Assembly: GCF_003696285.1 (NCBI RefSeq) | Contig: NZ_RFFL01000002.1 | Span: forward strand, 186,001-250,000 | Length of the DNA: 64,000 bases | Direction: 5' to 3' | From: Stutzerimonas nitrititolerans | GTDB taxonomy: Bacteria; Pseudomonadota; Gammaproteobacteria; Pseudomonadales; Pseudomonadaceae | Shown here: piece after piece, positions 46,973 through 56,369 of the stretch | How the letters are laid out: the number at the start of each line of letters is the position of its first letter | Numbering within the stretch: position 1 is the stretch's first letter | Position numbers and translations under genes: made by a program | Notes under the pieces: model-generated | What the model saw: only the letters and a program-made list of their open reading frames with translations | What the model was told of the DNA's origin: nothing | Databases searched by the model: none

Positions 46973-49900
46973 TCAAAGCAACTCCATCTTCGGCAGCCAG
47001 ACCCGGATCAGCGAGAACAGGCGATCCAGCTCGATGGGCTTGGCCAGGTAATCGTTGGCGCCGGCGCGCAGGCAGCGCTCCTGGTCGTTCTTCATCGCCT
47101 TGGCGGTCACCGCGATGATCGGCAGGCGGGCGAAGCGTGGCTCCTTGCGGATTTCCTCCATGGCGGTGAAGCCGTCCATCTCCGGCATCATGATGTCCAT
47201 CAGCACCAGGTCGATGTCGCCGATCTGCTGCAGCTGCGAGATGGCTTCATGGCCGTTGCGCGCGATCTCGACCAGCGCGCCCTTCTGCTCCAGCGCACTG
47301 GTGAGGGCGAAGATATTGCGCACGTCGTCGTCGACCACCAGGATCTTGCGCCCTTCGAACGCCTTCTCCCGGCTGCGCACGCTCTTGAGCATCTTCTGTC
47401 GCTCCAGCGGCATGTCCGACTCGACCTTGTGCAGGAACAGCGTGACCTCGTCGAGCAGGCGCTCCGGCGAGCGCGCGCCCTTGATGATGATCGAGCGCGA
47501 GTACCTCAGCAGCGCCGCCTCCTCATCGCGGGTGAGGTTGCGACCGGTGTAGACGATGACCGGCGGGAAGGAGCAGATGTCCTCGCGGGCCATGCGCTCG
47601 AGCAGCTCGTGGCCGTCCATGTCCGGCAGCTTGAGGTCGATGATCATGCAATCGAACACCGTCGAGCGCAGATGCTCGAGCGCCTGTTCGCCGAACTCGA
47701 CCGCGGTGATTTCCACGTCCTCGTCCTCGATCAGCTGCGACATGCTTGCACGCTGCAGCGCGTCGTCCTCGACCAGCAGGATGCGTTTGACCTTCTGCAC
47801 CAGTTTGGCCTCCAGCCGGCTGAATACCTCCTTGAGATCCTCGCGGGTCGTGGGTTTCAGCGCATAGCCCACCGCGCCCATCTGTAGCGCGGTTTCCTTG
47901 CGATCCTCGACCGATACCACGTGCACCGGGATGTGCCGCGTGAAGGGACTTTCCTTGAGCCGCTCGAGCACCGTCAGCCCCGAGTGGTCGGGCAGGCACA
48001 TGTCGAGCAGGATGGCATCGGGGCGGTATTGCAGCGCCGTATCGAAACCCTCATCGGCGTTCTGCGCGATCAGGCAGCTGTACTTCAACTCATGGGCCAG
48101 TTCGCGCAGGATGCAGGCGAACTGCGGCTCGTCCTCGATCACCAGCACCATGCGCTCCTTGAACGGCATGACGTCGCGGTCGTCGATGATCGGCGCCGGC
48201 TGTGCCTGCGAGCTCTCGCGCAGCCGACGCGCGGCAGGCGCGGGCGGGGCCGACACCGTATTCGACTGCTTCGGCAGCGCCGCAGGCAGCACGGGCGCCT
48301 CCTGCGCTTCAGCCGGTTCACTGTAGGTTTCCGGCACGAGCAGGGTGAAGACGCTGCCGGCGCCCGGCTCGCTGCGTACCTCGAGCGTGCCGCCCAGCAA
48401 TTGCGCCAGCTCGCGGGAAATCGACAGCCCCAGGCCGGTGCCGCCGTAACGGCGATTGGTCGTGCCGTCGGCCTGGCGAAACGCCTCGAACACCACCGCC
48501 TGCTGGTCCAGCGGAATGCCTATACCCGAATCGCGCACCGCGAAGGCGATCTGCCCGCTGTCGTGGCGCCGAACGCTCAGCCTCACCGAACCCTTTTCGG
48601 TGAACTTGAACGCGTTGGACAAGAGGTTGCGCAGGATCTGTTCGACGCGCTGGCGATCGGTGAACAGGCTGGACGGCGCCTCGTCGTCGATCTCCACGTC
48701 GAAGTGCAGCGATTTTTCCTGCGCCTGGGCGTTGAACAGGTGCTTCAGGCCCTCGAGCATCCGCGGCAGGTTCAGCAGTTCGGGATGGATGTCGAGCTTG
48801 CCGGCCTCGACCTTGGAGATGTCGAGGATGTCGTTGATCAGGGTCAGCAGGTCGTTGCCGGCCGAATAGATGGAGTGAGCGAACTGCACCTGGTCGTCGC
48901 TGAGGTTGCCGTCGGGGTTGTCCGCCAGCAACTTGGCCAGGATCAGCGAACTGTTGAGCGGCGTGCGCAGCTCGTGGGACATGTTCGCCAGGAATTCCGA
49001 CTTGTAGCGACTGGCCCGCTGCAGATCCTCGGCATGGGATTCGAGCAGCAGTTGCGCGTCGCGCAGGCGATCGTTCTTCTGATCCATTTCGTCGCGCTGG
49101 CGGGCCAGCTCCAGCGTCTGCTCGGCCAGCTGTTCGTTGGTCTGCTCCAGCTCGGCCTGCTGCTCCTCCATGTGCATCTGCGATTCTCGCAGGGCATTGG
49201 ACTGCTCTTCGAGCTCCTCGTTGGCGGCACGCAACTCTTCCTGCTGAACCTGCAGTTCTTCGTTGAGCTGCTGGGTTTCGCTGAGTACACGCTGCAAACG
49301 CTGGCGATAACGCGCGGCCTCGATGCCCGAGCCGATGCTTTCGGAAATGCGCCGCAGCAGCTCGCTGTCCTCCTCCCGCAGCGGGCGCATGAAGCCGATC
49401 TCCAGCACCGCATTGAGCATGCCGCTGTCCTCCACGGGGAAGATGAGCACGCTCCGCACATCGGTACTGCCCAGCGCCGAGCTGACCTTGAGGTAGTCCT
49501 TCGGCAGGCTGTCCAGCGCCATCGGTCGACGTTCCAGCGCCACCTGCCCCACCAAACCTTCACCCAGTTCCAGCGAGCGGCTGGAGGCCAACTGATCCTT
49601 GTCCCAGGCGAACTCGGCCACCCGTTGCAGCTTGCCATCCTGCTCGGTATACAGCGCACCCACTGCCACATCGAGATAACGGGACAGGAAGCCCAGGACG
49701 CTCTGCCCGAGGGTCGGCAGCGTCTGCTCGCCGATGATCGCCTCGCTCAGCTGGGTCTGGCCGGTGCGATACCAGGCCTGCTTTTCCAGGGCGGCGGCAT
49801 GCGCCTTCTGCTGATCCAGCGCTTCGGTGTAGGTCTGTGACAGGCCCACCAGGTCGCGCCGTGCGCGGTAGACCAGAAAGCCGCTGAAGAGCAGGCTGAA

Positions 49901-50476
49901 CAGCAGGAAGCCACCGATCAGCGCCGTGGTGATCGTCTCGGCGCTGTCGCTGCGTGCAGCACGCACGCGACGTTCTTCCTCGATCAGTTCGTTGAACAGG
50001 GCCCGCATCTCTTCGATCAGCTGGCGGCCACGGTCGGAACGAATGTATTCGACGATCGGCAACCCTTCGCGCCGCCGCTCGATACCGGTCCGGGCGAAGT
50101 CCTGCCATTGCTGCAGCAGCGTTTCGATCCGCTCGATCCGCCGAAGCTGCAGCGGATTCTCACCGATCTGCTCCCGCAGATCGGCCATGCCACGCTCCAG
50201 CACCGGCAAGCCGTTCAGGTAGGGCTGGAGAAACAGTTCCTCACCTGCGATCAGATAGCCGCGCATGCCGCTTTCCAGGTCGATCAGGACCTTGAAGGTT
50301 TCATGCGCCACGGCTACTTCCTCCACCGAGCGTTCGGCGGTGTGGTTGACGTTGAGCAGGTAGTAGACGATGGCACTGAAGAAGAACGCGCTGAGGAAAC
50401 CGAAGCCGAGCGGCAGGCCGACATTGCGATTGAGGATGCGTCTGAAACTTTGCTGATCGATCGAGGAGTCGCTCAT
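46973..50476 (-). CDS. Large hybrid sensor kinase: TM-CHASE3-TM-GAF-coiled coil-HisKA-HATPase-REC-REC-REC
   Basis: 1167 residues. There are two membrane helices (about 18-43 and 183-207) flanking a CHASE3-like periplasmic domain with [23 protein letters not shown] domain (about 250-395) and a long coiled coil (about 400-490) follow. HisKA has its histidine H501 in [15 protein letters not shown]; HATPase has [13 protein letters not shown] and [19 protein letters not shown]. Three receivers follow, with phospho-acceptor Asp in [13 protein letters not shown] (D825), [12 protein letters not shown] (about 946) and [13 protein letters not shown] (about 1094). I start at the ATG 50476 ([14 protein letters not shown]) with AAAGGAA upstream. 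It heads an operon with cheR, cheB and a REC-kinase. Confidence 0.93.
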   Translation of the reverse strand: MSDSSIDQQSFRRILNRNVGLPLGFGFLSAFFFSAIVYYLLNVNHTAERSVEEVAVAHETFKVLIDLESGMRGYLIAGEELFLQPYLNGLPVLERGMADLREQIGENPLQLRRIERIETLLQQWQDFARTGIERRREGLPIVEYIRSDRGRQLIEEMRALFNELIEEERRVRAARSDSAETITTALIGGFLLFSLLFSGFLVYRARRDLVGLSQTYTEALDQQKAHAAALEKQAWYRTGQTQLSEAIIGEQTLPTLGQSVLGFLSRYLDVAVGALYTEQDGKLQRVAEFAWDKDQLASSRSLELGEGLVGQVALERRPMALDSLPKDYLKVSSALGSTDVRSVLIFPVEDSGMLNAVLEIGFMRPLREEDSELLRRISESIGSGIEAARYRQRLQRVLSETQQLNEELQVQQEELRAANEELEEQSNALRESQMHMEEQQAELEQTNEQLAEQTLELARQRDEMDQKNDRLRDAQLLLESHAEDLQRASRYKSEFLANMSHELRTPLNSSLILAKLLADNPDGNLSDDQVQFAHSIYSAGNDLLTLINDILDISKVEAGKLDIHPELLNLPRMLEGLKHLFNAQAQEKSLHFDVEIDDEAPSSLFTDRQRVEQILRNLLSNAFKFTEKGSVRLSVRRHDSGQIAFAVRDSGIGIPLDQQAVVFEAFRQADGTTNRRYGGTGLGLSISRELAQLLGGTLEVRSEPGAGSVFTLLVPETYSEPAEAQEAPVLPAALPKQSNTVSAPPAPAARRLRESSQAQPAPIIDDRDVMPFKERMVLVIEDEPQFACILRELAHELKYSCLIAQNADEGFDTALQYRPDAILLDMCLPDHSGLTVLERLKESPFTRHIPVHVVSVEDRKETALQMGAVGYALKPTTREDLKEVFSRLEAKLVQKVKRILLVEDDALQRASMSQLIEDEDVEITAVEFGEQALEHLRSTVFDCMIIDLKLPDMDGHELLERMAREDICSFPPVIVYTGRNLTRDEEAALLRYSRSIIIKGARSPERLLDEVTLFLHKVESDMPLERQKMLKSVRSREKAFEGRKILVVDDDVRNIFALTSALEQKGALVEIARNGHEAISQLQQIGDIDLVLMDIMMPEMDGFTAMEEIRKEPRFARLPIIAVTAKAMKNDQERCLRAGANDYLAKPIELDRLFSLIRVWLPKMELL

Positions 50477-50708
50477 CGGGGGTTCCTTTCCGGCGACCTG
50501 CGTACGGCGGTGACTACAGGTTGGCAGGTACGCACGAGCGGTTGGTTTCGACAGCCCGCCCGTTACGCCTGTATATCCGGCTTGTTCGTGTAAGTTCGGC
50601 GCGAAATTTCTCATGCACCGAAGCGAGAGCGAGCGACTTTACACGCCTGAAGAGGCGAGCACAAAAAGCCTGTCGCAATGCGCGCTCCAATTGTCGATCA
50701 GTTGGATA

Positions 50709-50867
50709 TCAGCGCCGCGCGATGATCCACACCGCGTGAATGATGCCCGGCAGGTAGCCCAGCAAGGTCAACAGGATATTCAGCCAGAACGCACCGCCAA
50801 GCCCGACTTGCAGAAACACGCCCAACGGTGGCAGCACGATTGCGATCAGAATTCGGATCAGGTCCAC
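50709..50867 (-). CDS. YqaE/Pmp3-family small membrane protein (UPF0057)
   Basis: 52 residues. My translation gives MDLIRILIAIVLPPLGVF, then LQVGLGGAFWLNILLTLL, then GYLPGIIHAVWIIARR. This is the classic Pmp3/YqaE two-helix proteolipid with the PPLGVFLQ motif. Members affect membrane potential and cation tolerance and are often stress-induced. The start is a GTG at 50867 with GGAG 7 bp upstream. It lies between the large kinase gene and a 61-residue ORF, all on the minus strand. Confidence 0.9.
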   Translation of the reverse strand: MDLIRILIAIVLPPLGVFLQVGLGGAFWLNILLTLLGYLPGIIHAVWIIARR

Positions 50868-50881
50868 GGAAGCTCCTGCAG

Positions 50882-51067
50882 CTATTGTCGAAAAGGTTCT
50901 GAATCGACCTGATCGCGCGGTTCGGGTTCCGTTTCGATCGGGGAAGGAACCAGCCGCTGCCGATAGGCGACGGCTGGAGGTTCAGCGAGCGGCCGGATAA
51001 GCCACCGGAGCGCCATGGGCGCAAGAGGAAGAAACGCGGCGGGCCAGCCGATGAGGCGATGACCCAT
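50882..51067 (-). CDS. Hypothetical small protein, 61 residues
   Basis: It starts MGHRLIGWPAAFLPLAPMAL, a possible short membrane or signal-anchor segment, followed by a polar acidic C-terminal half with PIETEPEPRDQVDSEPF. It is 14 bp upstream of, and on the same strand as, the YqaE-like gene, so they could be co-transcribed. The ribosome site is weak. I do not recognise a family; it may not be a real gene. Confidence 0.4.
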   Translation of the reverse strand: MGHRLIGWPAAFLPLAPMALRWLIRPLAEPPAVAYRQRLVPSPIETEPEPRDQVDSEPFRQ

Positions 51068-51294
51068 GCGTTCGGCCGCCTGCCTTGTGAGCGAGCGACA
51101 GCGCCAAGCTTACGCTTAGCTTGCTAACTATTACAGCGCCGGCCTCGCCCTTCAATTGGCCGAAGGTCGAACATCGCCGCCCGTTCACGTCTGATCGGAA
51201 CTCACATATCCCTGTCCGGTCGTCTTTGAGACGGTCTCCGTTGTTCCGCTCTCGCTCGGCGATGACAAACGCCTCCACTGCGCAGGAGAAGTAC

Positions 51295-52287
51295 ATGACT
51301 GCACCAACCGTGGTTATCTGCGGCGCGACCGCCGGGGTTGGCCGCGCCACGGCACGGGCCTTCGCCCAGGCCGGCTACGCCGTTGCACTTGTCGCCCGCG
51401 GCGAGCGCGGGCTGATGGATACCCGGGCCGAGCTGGAGCGGCTTGGCGCCAGGGTGCTGTGCATCGCGGCCGATGTCGCCGATGCCGAGGCCATCGATCA
51501 GGCTGCGGCACGCGTCGAAGCGGAACTGGGGCCGATCGGCGTCTGGGTGAATGCCGCCATGGCCACGGTGTTCGGCCCCATCGAACGGCTGAGCGCCGCG
51601 GAAATCCGCCGAGTCACCGAGGTGACCTATCTGGGCGCCGTGCACGGCACCATGGCTGCCCTGCGTCACATGAGGGCGCGCGACCAGGGCACCATCGTGC
51701 AGGTCGGTTCGGCGCTGTCATACCGCGCTATTCCCTTGCAGTCGGCCTACTGCGCGGCCAAGTTCGCCCTGCGTGGCTTCACCGATTCATTGCGCTGCGA
51801 GCTGATTCACGACAACAGTCGGGTGCGCGTGACCATGGTTCAGCTGCCGGCGCACAACACCCCGCAGTTCGACTGGGCCCGCAACAGGATGGGCAAGCGA
51901 TTGCAGCCGGTGCCGCCGATCCATACGCCGGAGGTGGCGGCGCGGGCGATCCTGCGCGCGGCGATCGAGGCGCCGCGCGAACTCTGGCTGGGCAAAGCCA
52001 GTTTCCAGGCGATCATCGGCACCCTGTTCATGCCCGGTCTGCTCGACCGGATGATGGCTCGCCAGGCGTGGAGCGGGCAGCTGACCGCCGAGGATGCCGC
52101 GAGCGATCGCCCCGACAACCTCTACCAGCCGGTCGAAGGACTGCATCATACCGAGGGCCGCTTCGGCGAGCAGGCCAGGGACAAGGCGCTCGGCCTGGCT
52201 TCCGAGACGGTAGGCAAACTGGCGGTACTCGGGGGTGCCGCCATCGCCTTGCTGGCAGGGCTGATCATCGCCTGGCTGGCAGACTGA
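51295..52287 (+). CDS. SDR-family oxidoreductase with C-terminal membrane anchor
   Basis: 330 residues. The Rossmann motif is VVICGATAGVGRATARAFA (a variant of TGxxxGxG), and the active-site set S139, Y152 and K156 is in QVGSALSYRAIPLQSAYCAAK. The usual NNAG is VNAAM here. The last about 25 residues (VLGGAAIALLAGLIIAWLAD) form a transmembrane helix, so the catalytic domain is probably tethered to the inner membrane. The start is the ATG at 51295 with CAGGAGAAG upstream; an extension to 51121 looks non-coding. The substrate is unknown. Confidence 0.9.
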   Translation: MTAPTVVICGATAGVGRATARAFAQAGYAVALVARGERGLMDTRAELERLGARVLCIAADVADAEAIDQAAARVEAELGPIGVWVNAAMATVFGPIERLSAAEIRRVTEVTYLGAVHGTMAALRHMRARDQGTIVQVGSALSYRAIPLQSAYCAAKFALRGFTDSLRCELIHDNSRVRVTMVQLPAHNTPQFDWARNRMGKRLQPVPPIHTPEVAARAILRAAIEAPRELWLGKASFQAIIGTLFMPGLLDRMMARQAWSGQLTAEDAASDRPDNLYQPVEGLHHTEGRFGEQARDKALGLASETVGKLAVLGGAAIALLAGLIIAWLAD

Positions 52288-52296
52288 GCGCACTCG

Positions 52297-52455
52297 TCAC
52301 GGCCGCGGCCGATCATCGCGCTTGCGCCGGATGTTGACCCATGAAAGCACGGCCAGGGCCAGAAGCAGACCGGCCATGTTGAAGTTACCCAGCCACAGGT
52401 ATCCCAGCCCCGCGACCGAGCAGGCAATCAGGCCGATCCAGCGCACATAGCTCAT
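52297..52455 (-). CDS. Small membrane protein coupled to the MBL hydrolase
   Basis: 52 residues: MSYVRWIGLIACSVAGLGYL, then WLGNFNMAGLLLALAVLSWV, then NIRRKRDDRPRP. Two hydrophobic stretches and a basic tail suggest an inner-membrane hairpin. The ATG overlaps the MBL gene stop (ATGA), good evidence of translational coupling and of a real gene despite its size. I do not recognise a family. Confidence 0.65.
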   Translation of the reverse strand: MSYVRWIGLIACSVAGLGYLWLGNFNMAGLLLALAVLSWVNIRRKRDDRPRP

Positions 52456-53291
52456 GGCGACGGCGCCCTGGACTGCATGCGTTCGAGTTCCTTCGCGTCG
52501 TGGCTGCAGAACAGCGTGACTTCGTCCCGGTGCTCCAGGGAAAGGGTCCACAGCCGGTGCTGGTTGCCCAGCCGGGCCGGCCGGTCGACTTCCATCATTC
52601 GCTGATAGAAACGCAGCCCCGGCGTGCAATGCCGCTCGGTCTGGCCGACCTCGTCCCGGTAGAAGTAGGCATCGCCGGCGTGCAGCAACCAGCCATCGGC
52701 GGTTTGTACGGCGACGCCCGCATGCCCGTGGGTGTGCCCGGTCAGTGGAATCAGCAGGATTTCCGGCGGCAGGCCGCGCAGCTCCTTGACCGCCTGGAAG
52801 CCGAACCAGAGATCGCCGCCCGGCTCGTAGAACTGCCAGTTGCGCACCTCGTCCCATTGCCGACGGCGGTAGCGCCGATGGCCGAGAAAGCTGTGGGTCG
52901 AGCGCGCGGCATCCATCTCGCGCTGCAACAGATGCACCTGAGCGCCGGGAAAATCGCTGAGGCCACCGGCATGATCGAAATCCAGATGGGTGAGCAGGAT
53001 GTGCCGCACGTCTTCGGCGGCGAAACCCAGCTGGCGGATCTGTTCCAGCGCGGTGAAACGGCGCTCGAACCTGATGTTGTTGAAGGCGATGAAGAAACCG
53101 CTCAGGCGTTTGCGCGGCTCCAGCACATCGCACTCGCCGAAGCCCGTATCGACCAGCACCAGGCCATGACGCTCGGTCTCGATCAGCAGGCAGTGGCAAA
53201 CCAGCTGGGCCGTCGGGCCCTTGCTGAAGCCATCGAACAGCGCGCCCCCGAGTGGGCACATGCAACCGCAATTGAGGTGATGAACACGCAT
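52452..53291 (-). CDS. MBL-fold metallo-hydrolase
   Basis: 279 residues. The metal motif is THLDFDHAGG (HxxxDH, first histidine replaced by the THLDFDH form of lactonase-like MBLs), with LIPLTGHTHGHAGVAV and LLHAGDAYFY supplying the further histidine and aspartate. The lactonase/glyoxalase-II-like arrangement suggests hydrolysis of a lactone or thioester; the true substrate is unknown. The N-terminus MRVHHLNCGCMCPLGG is typical of a Pseudomonas MBL subgroup. It is divergent from nfeD and followed by an overlapping 52-codon membrane-protein gene. Confidence 0.9.
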   Translation of the reverse strand: MRVHHLNCGCMCPLGGALFDGFSKGPTAQLVCHCLLIETERHGLVLVDTGFGECDVLEPRKRLSGFFIAFNNIRFERRFTALEQIRQLGFAAEDVRHILLTHLDFDHAGGLSDFPGAQVHLLQREMDAARSTHSFLGHRRYRRRQWDEVRNWQFYEPGGDLWFGFQAVKELRGLPPEILLIPLTGHTHGHAGVAVQTADGWLLHAGDAYFYRDEVGQTERHCTPGLRFYQRMMEVDRPARLGNQHRLWTLSLEHRDEVTLFCSHDAKELERMQSRAPSP

Positions 53292-53481
53292 CGCCGACTC
53301 CTCGCTGTCCTGGCCTTTGAATTTCGAGGTTCGTTGCGCATCCGGAGTTCAGTGCGGTCGGCTCCCGGCAGCGCCATGGTGTCGCAATCGGAAGCGGCCG
53401 GCCTTGAACTATCCTCTCTGGTACTCCTCCACCGAGCATCCGCCTGGTTCGGTGTCCCGATGTCTTTGCGAGGAAAGCGAC

Positions 53482-54843
53482 ATGCTCGGCCAGTTGCGCC
53501 TTCGATCGTTGTGCACCCTGACGCTGCTGCTCGCGCTGGCAGGGCAGGCGCTGGCGGCCGAGGCGGTTACGGTGTTGCGCGTGCAGGGCGTCATCGGCCC
53601 GGCCAGCGCCGACTACGTGATCCGCGGCTTGCAACAGGCCGAGCAGGACGCGGCGCAACTGGTGGTGCTGCAACTGGACACCCCTGGCGGGCTGGACGAC
53701 TCCATGCGCGCGATCATCCAGGCGATCCTCGCCAGCCCGGTGCCGGTGGCCAGCTACGTATCGCCGAGCGGCGCGCGGGCGGCCAGCGCCGGCACCTATC
53801 TGCTCTATGCCAGCCACGTCGCGGCGATGGCGCCCGGCACCAACCTCGGCGCCGCCACCCCGGTGCAGCTCGGCGCGCCGACGGGTGCGCCCCAACCGGA
53901 GAAAGGCGAAAGCGAACAGCAGGCCGGTGGCGATGCCATGAGCCGCAAGCAGGTCAACGACGCCGCCGCCTATATCCGCGGCCTGGCGCAGCTGCGCGGG
54001 CGCAATGCCGAATGGGCCGAACAGGCGGTGCGTGAAGCTGTCAGCCTGTCGGCCAGCGAAGCGCTGGAGCTGAAGGTGATCGATTACCTGGCCGCCGACC
54101 TTCCCGGCCTGCTCATCCAGCTCGATGGCCAGACTCTGCAGACCTCCACCGGCGAGCGACAACTGCAGACCGCCAACGCCCCGCTGGTTCACCACGAGCC
54201 GGACTGGCGGGTGCGCCTGCTGGCAGTGATCACCAACCCCAGCGTGGCACTGATCCTGATGATGATCGGCATCTACGGGCTGATCTTCGAATTCGCCAAC
54301 CCGGGCACGGGCGCCGGTGGCGTGATCGGTGGCATCTGCCTGCTGCTGGCGCTCTATGCGCTGCAATTGCTGCCGGTCAGCTATGCGGGGGTAGCGCTGA
54401 TCATGCTGGGCATCGCCTTCATGGTGGCCGAGGCCTTCATGCCGAGCTTCGGCGTGTTCGGCCTGGGCGGCGTGGTGGCGTTCGTCACCGGCGCGGTGAT
54501 CCTGTTCGACACCGAAGTCCCGGGCTACGGCATTCCGCTGGCGCTGATCGTCACCCTCGCGCTGGTGAGCGCGCTGCTGCTGTTCGCCATCGTCGCCATG
54601 GCTCTCAAGGCGCGCCGGCAGCGACTGGTCAGCGGCGACAGCCAATTGGTCGGTTGCCTGACGCCAATCATCGCCCTGCAACAGGACGACGCCGGCAGCG
54701 GCTGGGTTCAGCTGCAGGGCGAACGCTGGCAAGTCCGCAGTTCCACCCCGCTGCACGAGGGCCAGCAGGTGCGCGTGATCGCACGGCGCGGGCTGCAGCT
54801 GGACGTCACCGCGGCGCAAGCGCCGCCAACCGAGAAGAGGTGA
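53482..54843 (+). CDS. nfeD: NfeD-family membrane serine protease (ClpP-like plus NfeD domain)
   Basis: 453 residues. A signal peptide (ends QALAA) is followed by a ClpP/SppA-like protease domain with LQLDTPGGLDDSMRAII and PSGARAASAGTYLLYA, the latter holding the likely catalytic serine. The central part has about five membrane helices (for example LILMMIGIYGLIFEFANPG), and a C-terminal NfeD OB-fold follows (SGWVQLQGERWQVRS). The partner stomatin/slipin gene follows after 3 bp. In archaea and bacteria the NfeD protease cleaves a stomatin partner and the pair is implicated in membrane quality control. The start is the ATG at 53482 with GAGGAAAG upstream. Confidence 0.94.
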   Translation: MLGQLRLRSLCTLTLLLALAGQALAAEAVTVLRVQGVIGPASADYVIRGLQQAEQDAAQLVVLQLDTPGGLDDSMRAIIQAILASPVPVASYVSPSGARAASAGTYLLYASHVAAMAPGTNLGAATPVQLGAPTGAPQPEKGESEQQAGGDAMSRKQVNDAAAYIRGLAQLRGRNAEWAEQAVREAVSLSASEALELKVIDYLAADLPGLLIQLDGQTLQTSTGERQLQTANAPLVHHEPDWRVRLLAVITNPSVALILMMIGIYGLIFEFANPGTGAGGVIGGICLLLALYALQLLPVSYAGVALIMLGIAFMVAEAFMPSFGVFGLGGVVAFVTGAVILFDTEVPGYGIPLALIVTLALVSALLLFAIVAMALKARRQRLVSGDSQLVGCLTPIIALQQDDAGSGWVQLQGERWQVRSSTPLHEGQQVRVIARRGLQLDVTAAQAPPTEKR

Positions 54844-54846
54844 ACC

Positions 54847-55608
54847 ATGGGTTTTGAATTGAGTTTCGTCGCGGTGGCGGTCCTGGTGATCGCCCTGCTC
54901 GCCTCGGCCTTTCGCATCCTGCGCGAATACGAGCGCGGCGTGGTGTTCCAGTTGGGGCGTTTCTGGAGGGTCAAGGGGCCGGGGCTGATCCTGATCATTC
55001 CAGGATTGCAGCAGATGGTCCGGGTGGACCTGCGCACCCTGGTGCTGGACGTGCCGACCCAGGACGTGATCTCCCGCGACAACGTCTCGGTCAAAGTCAA
55101 CGCGGTGGTCTACTACCGCGTGCTGGATGCCGAGAAGGCGATCATCCAGGTCGAGGACTACCACTCGGCGACCAGCCAGCTGGCCCAGACCACGCTGCGC
55201 GCCGTGCTCGGCAAGCACGATCTGGACGACATGCTGGCCGAACGCGAGAAGCTCAACAACGACATTCAGCAGGTGTTGGACGCGCAGACCGACGCCTGGG
55301 GCATCAAAGTGGCCAACGTGGAAATCAAGCACGTCGATCTCGACGAATCCATGATCCGCGCCATCGCCCGCCAGGCCGAAGCGGAACGCGAACGGCGGGC
55401 CAAGGTCATTCATGCCGAGGGCGAGCTGCAGGCCTCGGAGAAACTGATGCAGGCCGCCGAGATGCTCGGCCGCCAGCAGGGCGCGATGCAGTTGCGCTAC
55501 ATGCAGACCCTGAGCAACATCGCCGGCGACAAGAACTCGACCATCGTCTTTCCGCTGCCCATGGAGCTGCTGCAGGGGCTGGGCAATATCACCAGAAAAC
55601 CGGAGTGA
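54847..55608 (+). CDS. Slipin / stomatin-like SPFH protein
   Basis: 253 residues. An N-terminal membrane anchor ([16 protein letters not shown]) is followed by the SPFH domain, with [21 protein letters not shown] (in part), [18 protein letters not shown] and [20 protein letters not shown], then a helical oligomerisation tail [18 protein letters not shown]. It forms ring-like membrane-associated oligomers and is the usual NfeD partner. The ATG is 3 bp after nfeD. Confidence 0.94.
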   Translation: MGFELSFVAVAVLVIALLASAFRILREYERGVVFQLGRFWRVKGPGLILIIPGLQQMVRVDLRTLVLDVPTQDVISRDNVSVKVNAVVYYRVLDAEKAIIQVEDYHSATSQLAQTTLRAVLGKHDLDDMLAEREKLNNDIQQVLDAQTDAWGIKVANVEIKHVDLDESMIRAIARQAEAERERRAKVIHAEGELQASEKLMQAAEMLGRQQGAMQLRYMQTLSNIAGDKNSTIVFPLPMELLQGLGNITRKPE

Positions 55609-55616
55609 AGAACCCC

Positions 55617-56102
55617 ATGCGTCTGACCCGCTTGCTGACAATCACGCTGCTGGCGCTGAGCCTGGCCGCCTGCGCGGCGTTTTCCTCGCGCGACCCGCTG
55701 ATCGTTCAGGTGGCCGGCATCCAGCCGATGACGGGCGAAGGGCTGGAGCTGCGCATGCTGGTGAAGCTGCGGGTACAGAATCCCAACGACACGGTCATCG
55801 ATTACCGGGGCGTCGCGCTCGATCTGGAAGTCAACGGCCGGCGCCTGGCCAGCGGCGTCAGCGACCAGCAAGGCAGCGTGCCCCGCTTTGGCGAAAGCGT
55901 GCTGAGCGTACCGGTGACCGTCTCGGCCTTCTCCGCCGCCCGTCAGGCGCTGGGCCTGGCCGAGCATATCGGCTTCGACGAGGTACCTTACGTGCTGCGC
56001 GGCAAACTGGCCGGCGGGCTGCTCGGCACCCAGCGTTTCGTCGAGAAAGGCACGCTGGATCTTTCCGGTGCCGTGGCCAATCCCTATCGGCGCGAACGCT
56101 GA
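55617..56102 (+). CDS. LEA type 2-like lipoprotein
   Basis: 161 residues. The signal peptide ends in a lipobox, LSLAAC, so it is a predicted lipoprotein. The mature part is a beta-sandwich LEA_2 (water stress and hypersensitive response) domain: LVKLRVQNPNDTVIDYRGVAL (in part) with VNGRRLASG. I favour the ATG at 55617, with GGAG 11 bp upstream, over a GTG at 55605 that overlaps the slipin stop. It is probably third in the nfeD-slipin operon. The role is unknown; membrane stress protection is a guess from the family. Confidence 0.85.
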   Translation: MRLTRLLTITLLALSLAACAAFSSRDPLIVQVAGIQPMTGEGLELRMLVKLRVQNPNDTVIDYRGVALDLEVNGRRLASGVSDQQGSVPRFGESVLSVPVTVSAFSAARQALGLAEHIGFDEVPYVLRGKLAGGLLGTQRFVEKGTLDLSGAVANPYRRER

Positions 56103-56175
56103 GGCTTGAGTCCGTCGGGCAAGAGCTTCGCGCCGGGGGCGGCGCTCCCACGGCTACGCCATACCGACTATGGGG

Positions 56176-56296
56176 GGTTCCCACGCGGGAGCATGGGAAC
56201 CATCGGAGCTATGCGTGGTTGATCGCGCCCATGCTCCGCATCGCTGGGCACAGAGCGCCCCGGTTGGGGATCCCACGCAGTAGGATGGAAACCATC
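56176..56296. repeat. Cluster of three GGTGCCCA-family palindromes
   Basis: Three related units lie at 56176-56204 (GGTTCCCA/TGGGAACC), 56225-56251 (GCGCCCATGCTCC...GGGCAC) and 56266-56296 (degenerate, ending ACCATC). They occupy most of the 267-bp gap between the convergent LEA lipoprotein and trehalase genes and match the hairpin at 42716-42747. They are probably REP-type elements. Confidence 0.7.
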
Positions 56297-56369
56297 AAGC
56301 GCTTTAGTGGGAGGCGCGCCCTCGCGGCGAACGCAGGCGCCAGCCTGCCATCTCACAGCTCCGCAAACC

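Noticed and set aside
52297-55641. Minus-strand ORF of 1114 codons
   Set aside because: It spans antisense to nfeD and slipin and is out of frame over the MBL gene. Only its last 52 codons (52455-52297) are a plausible real gene.
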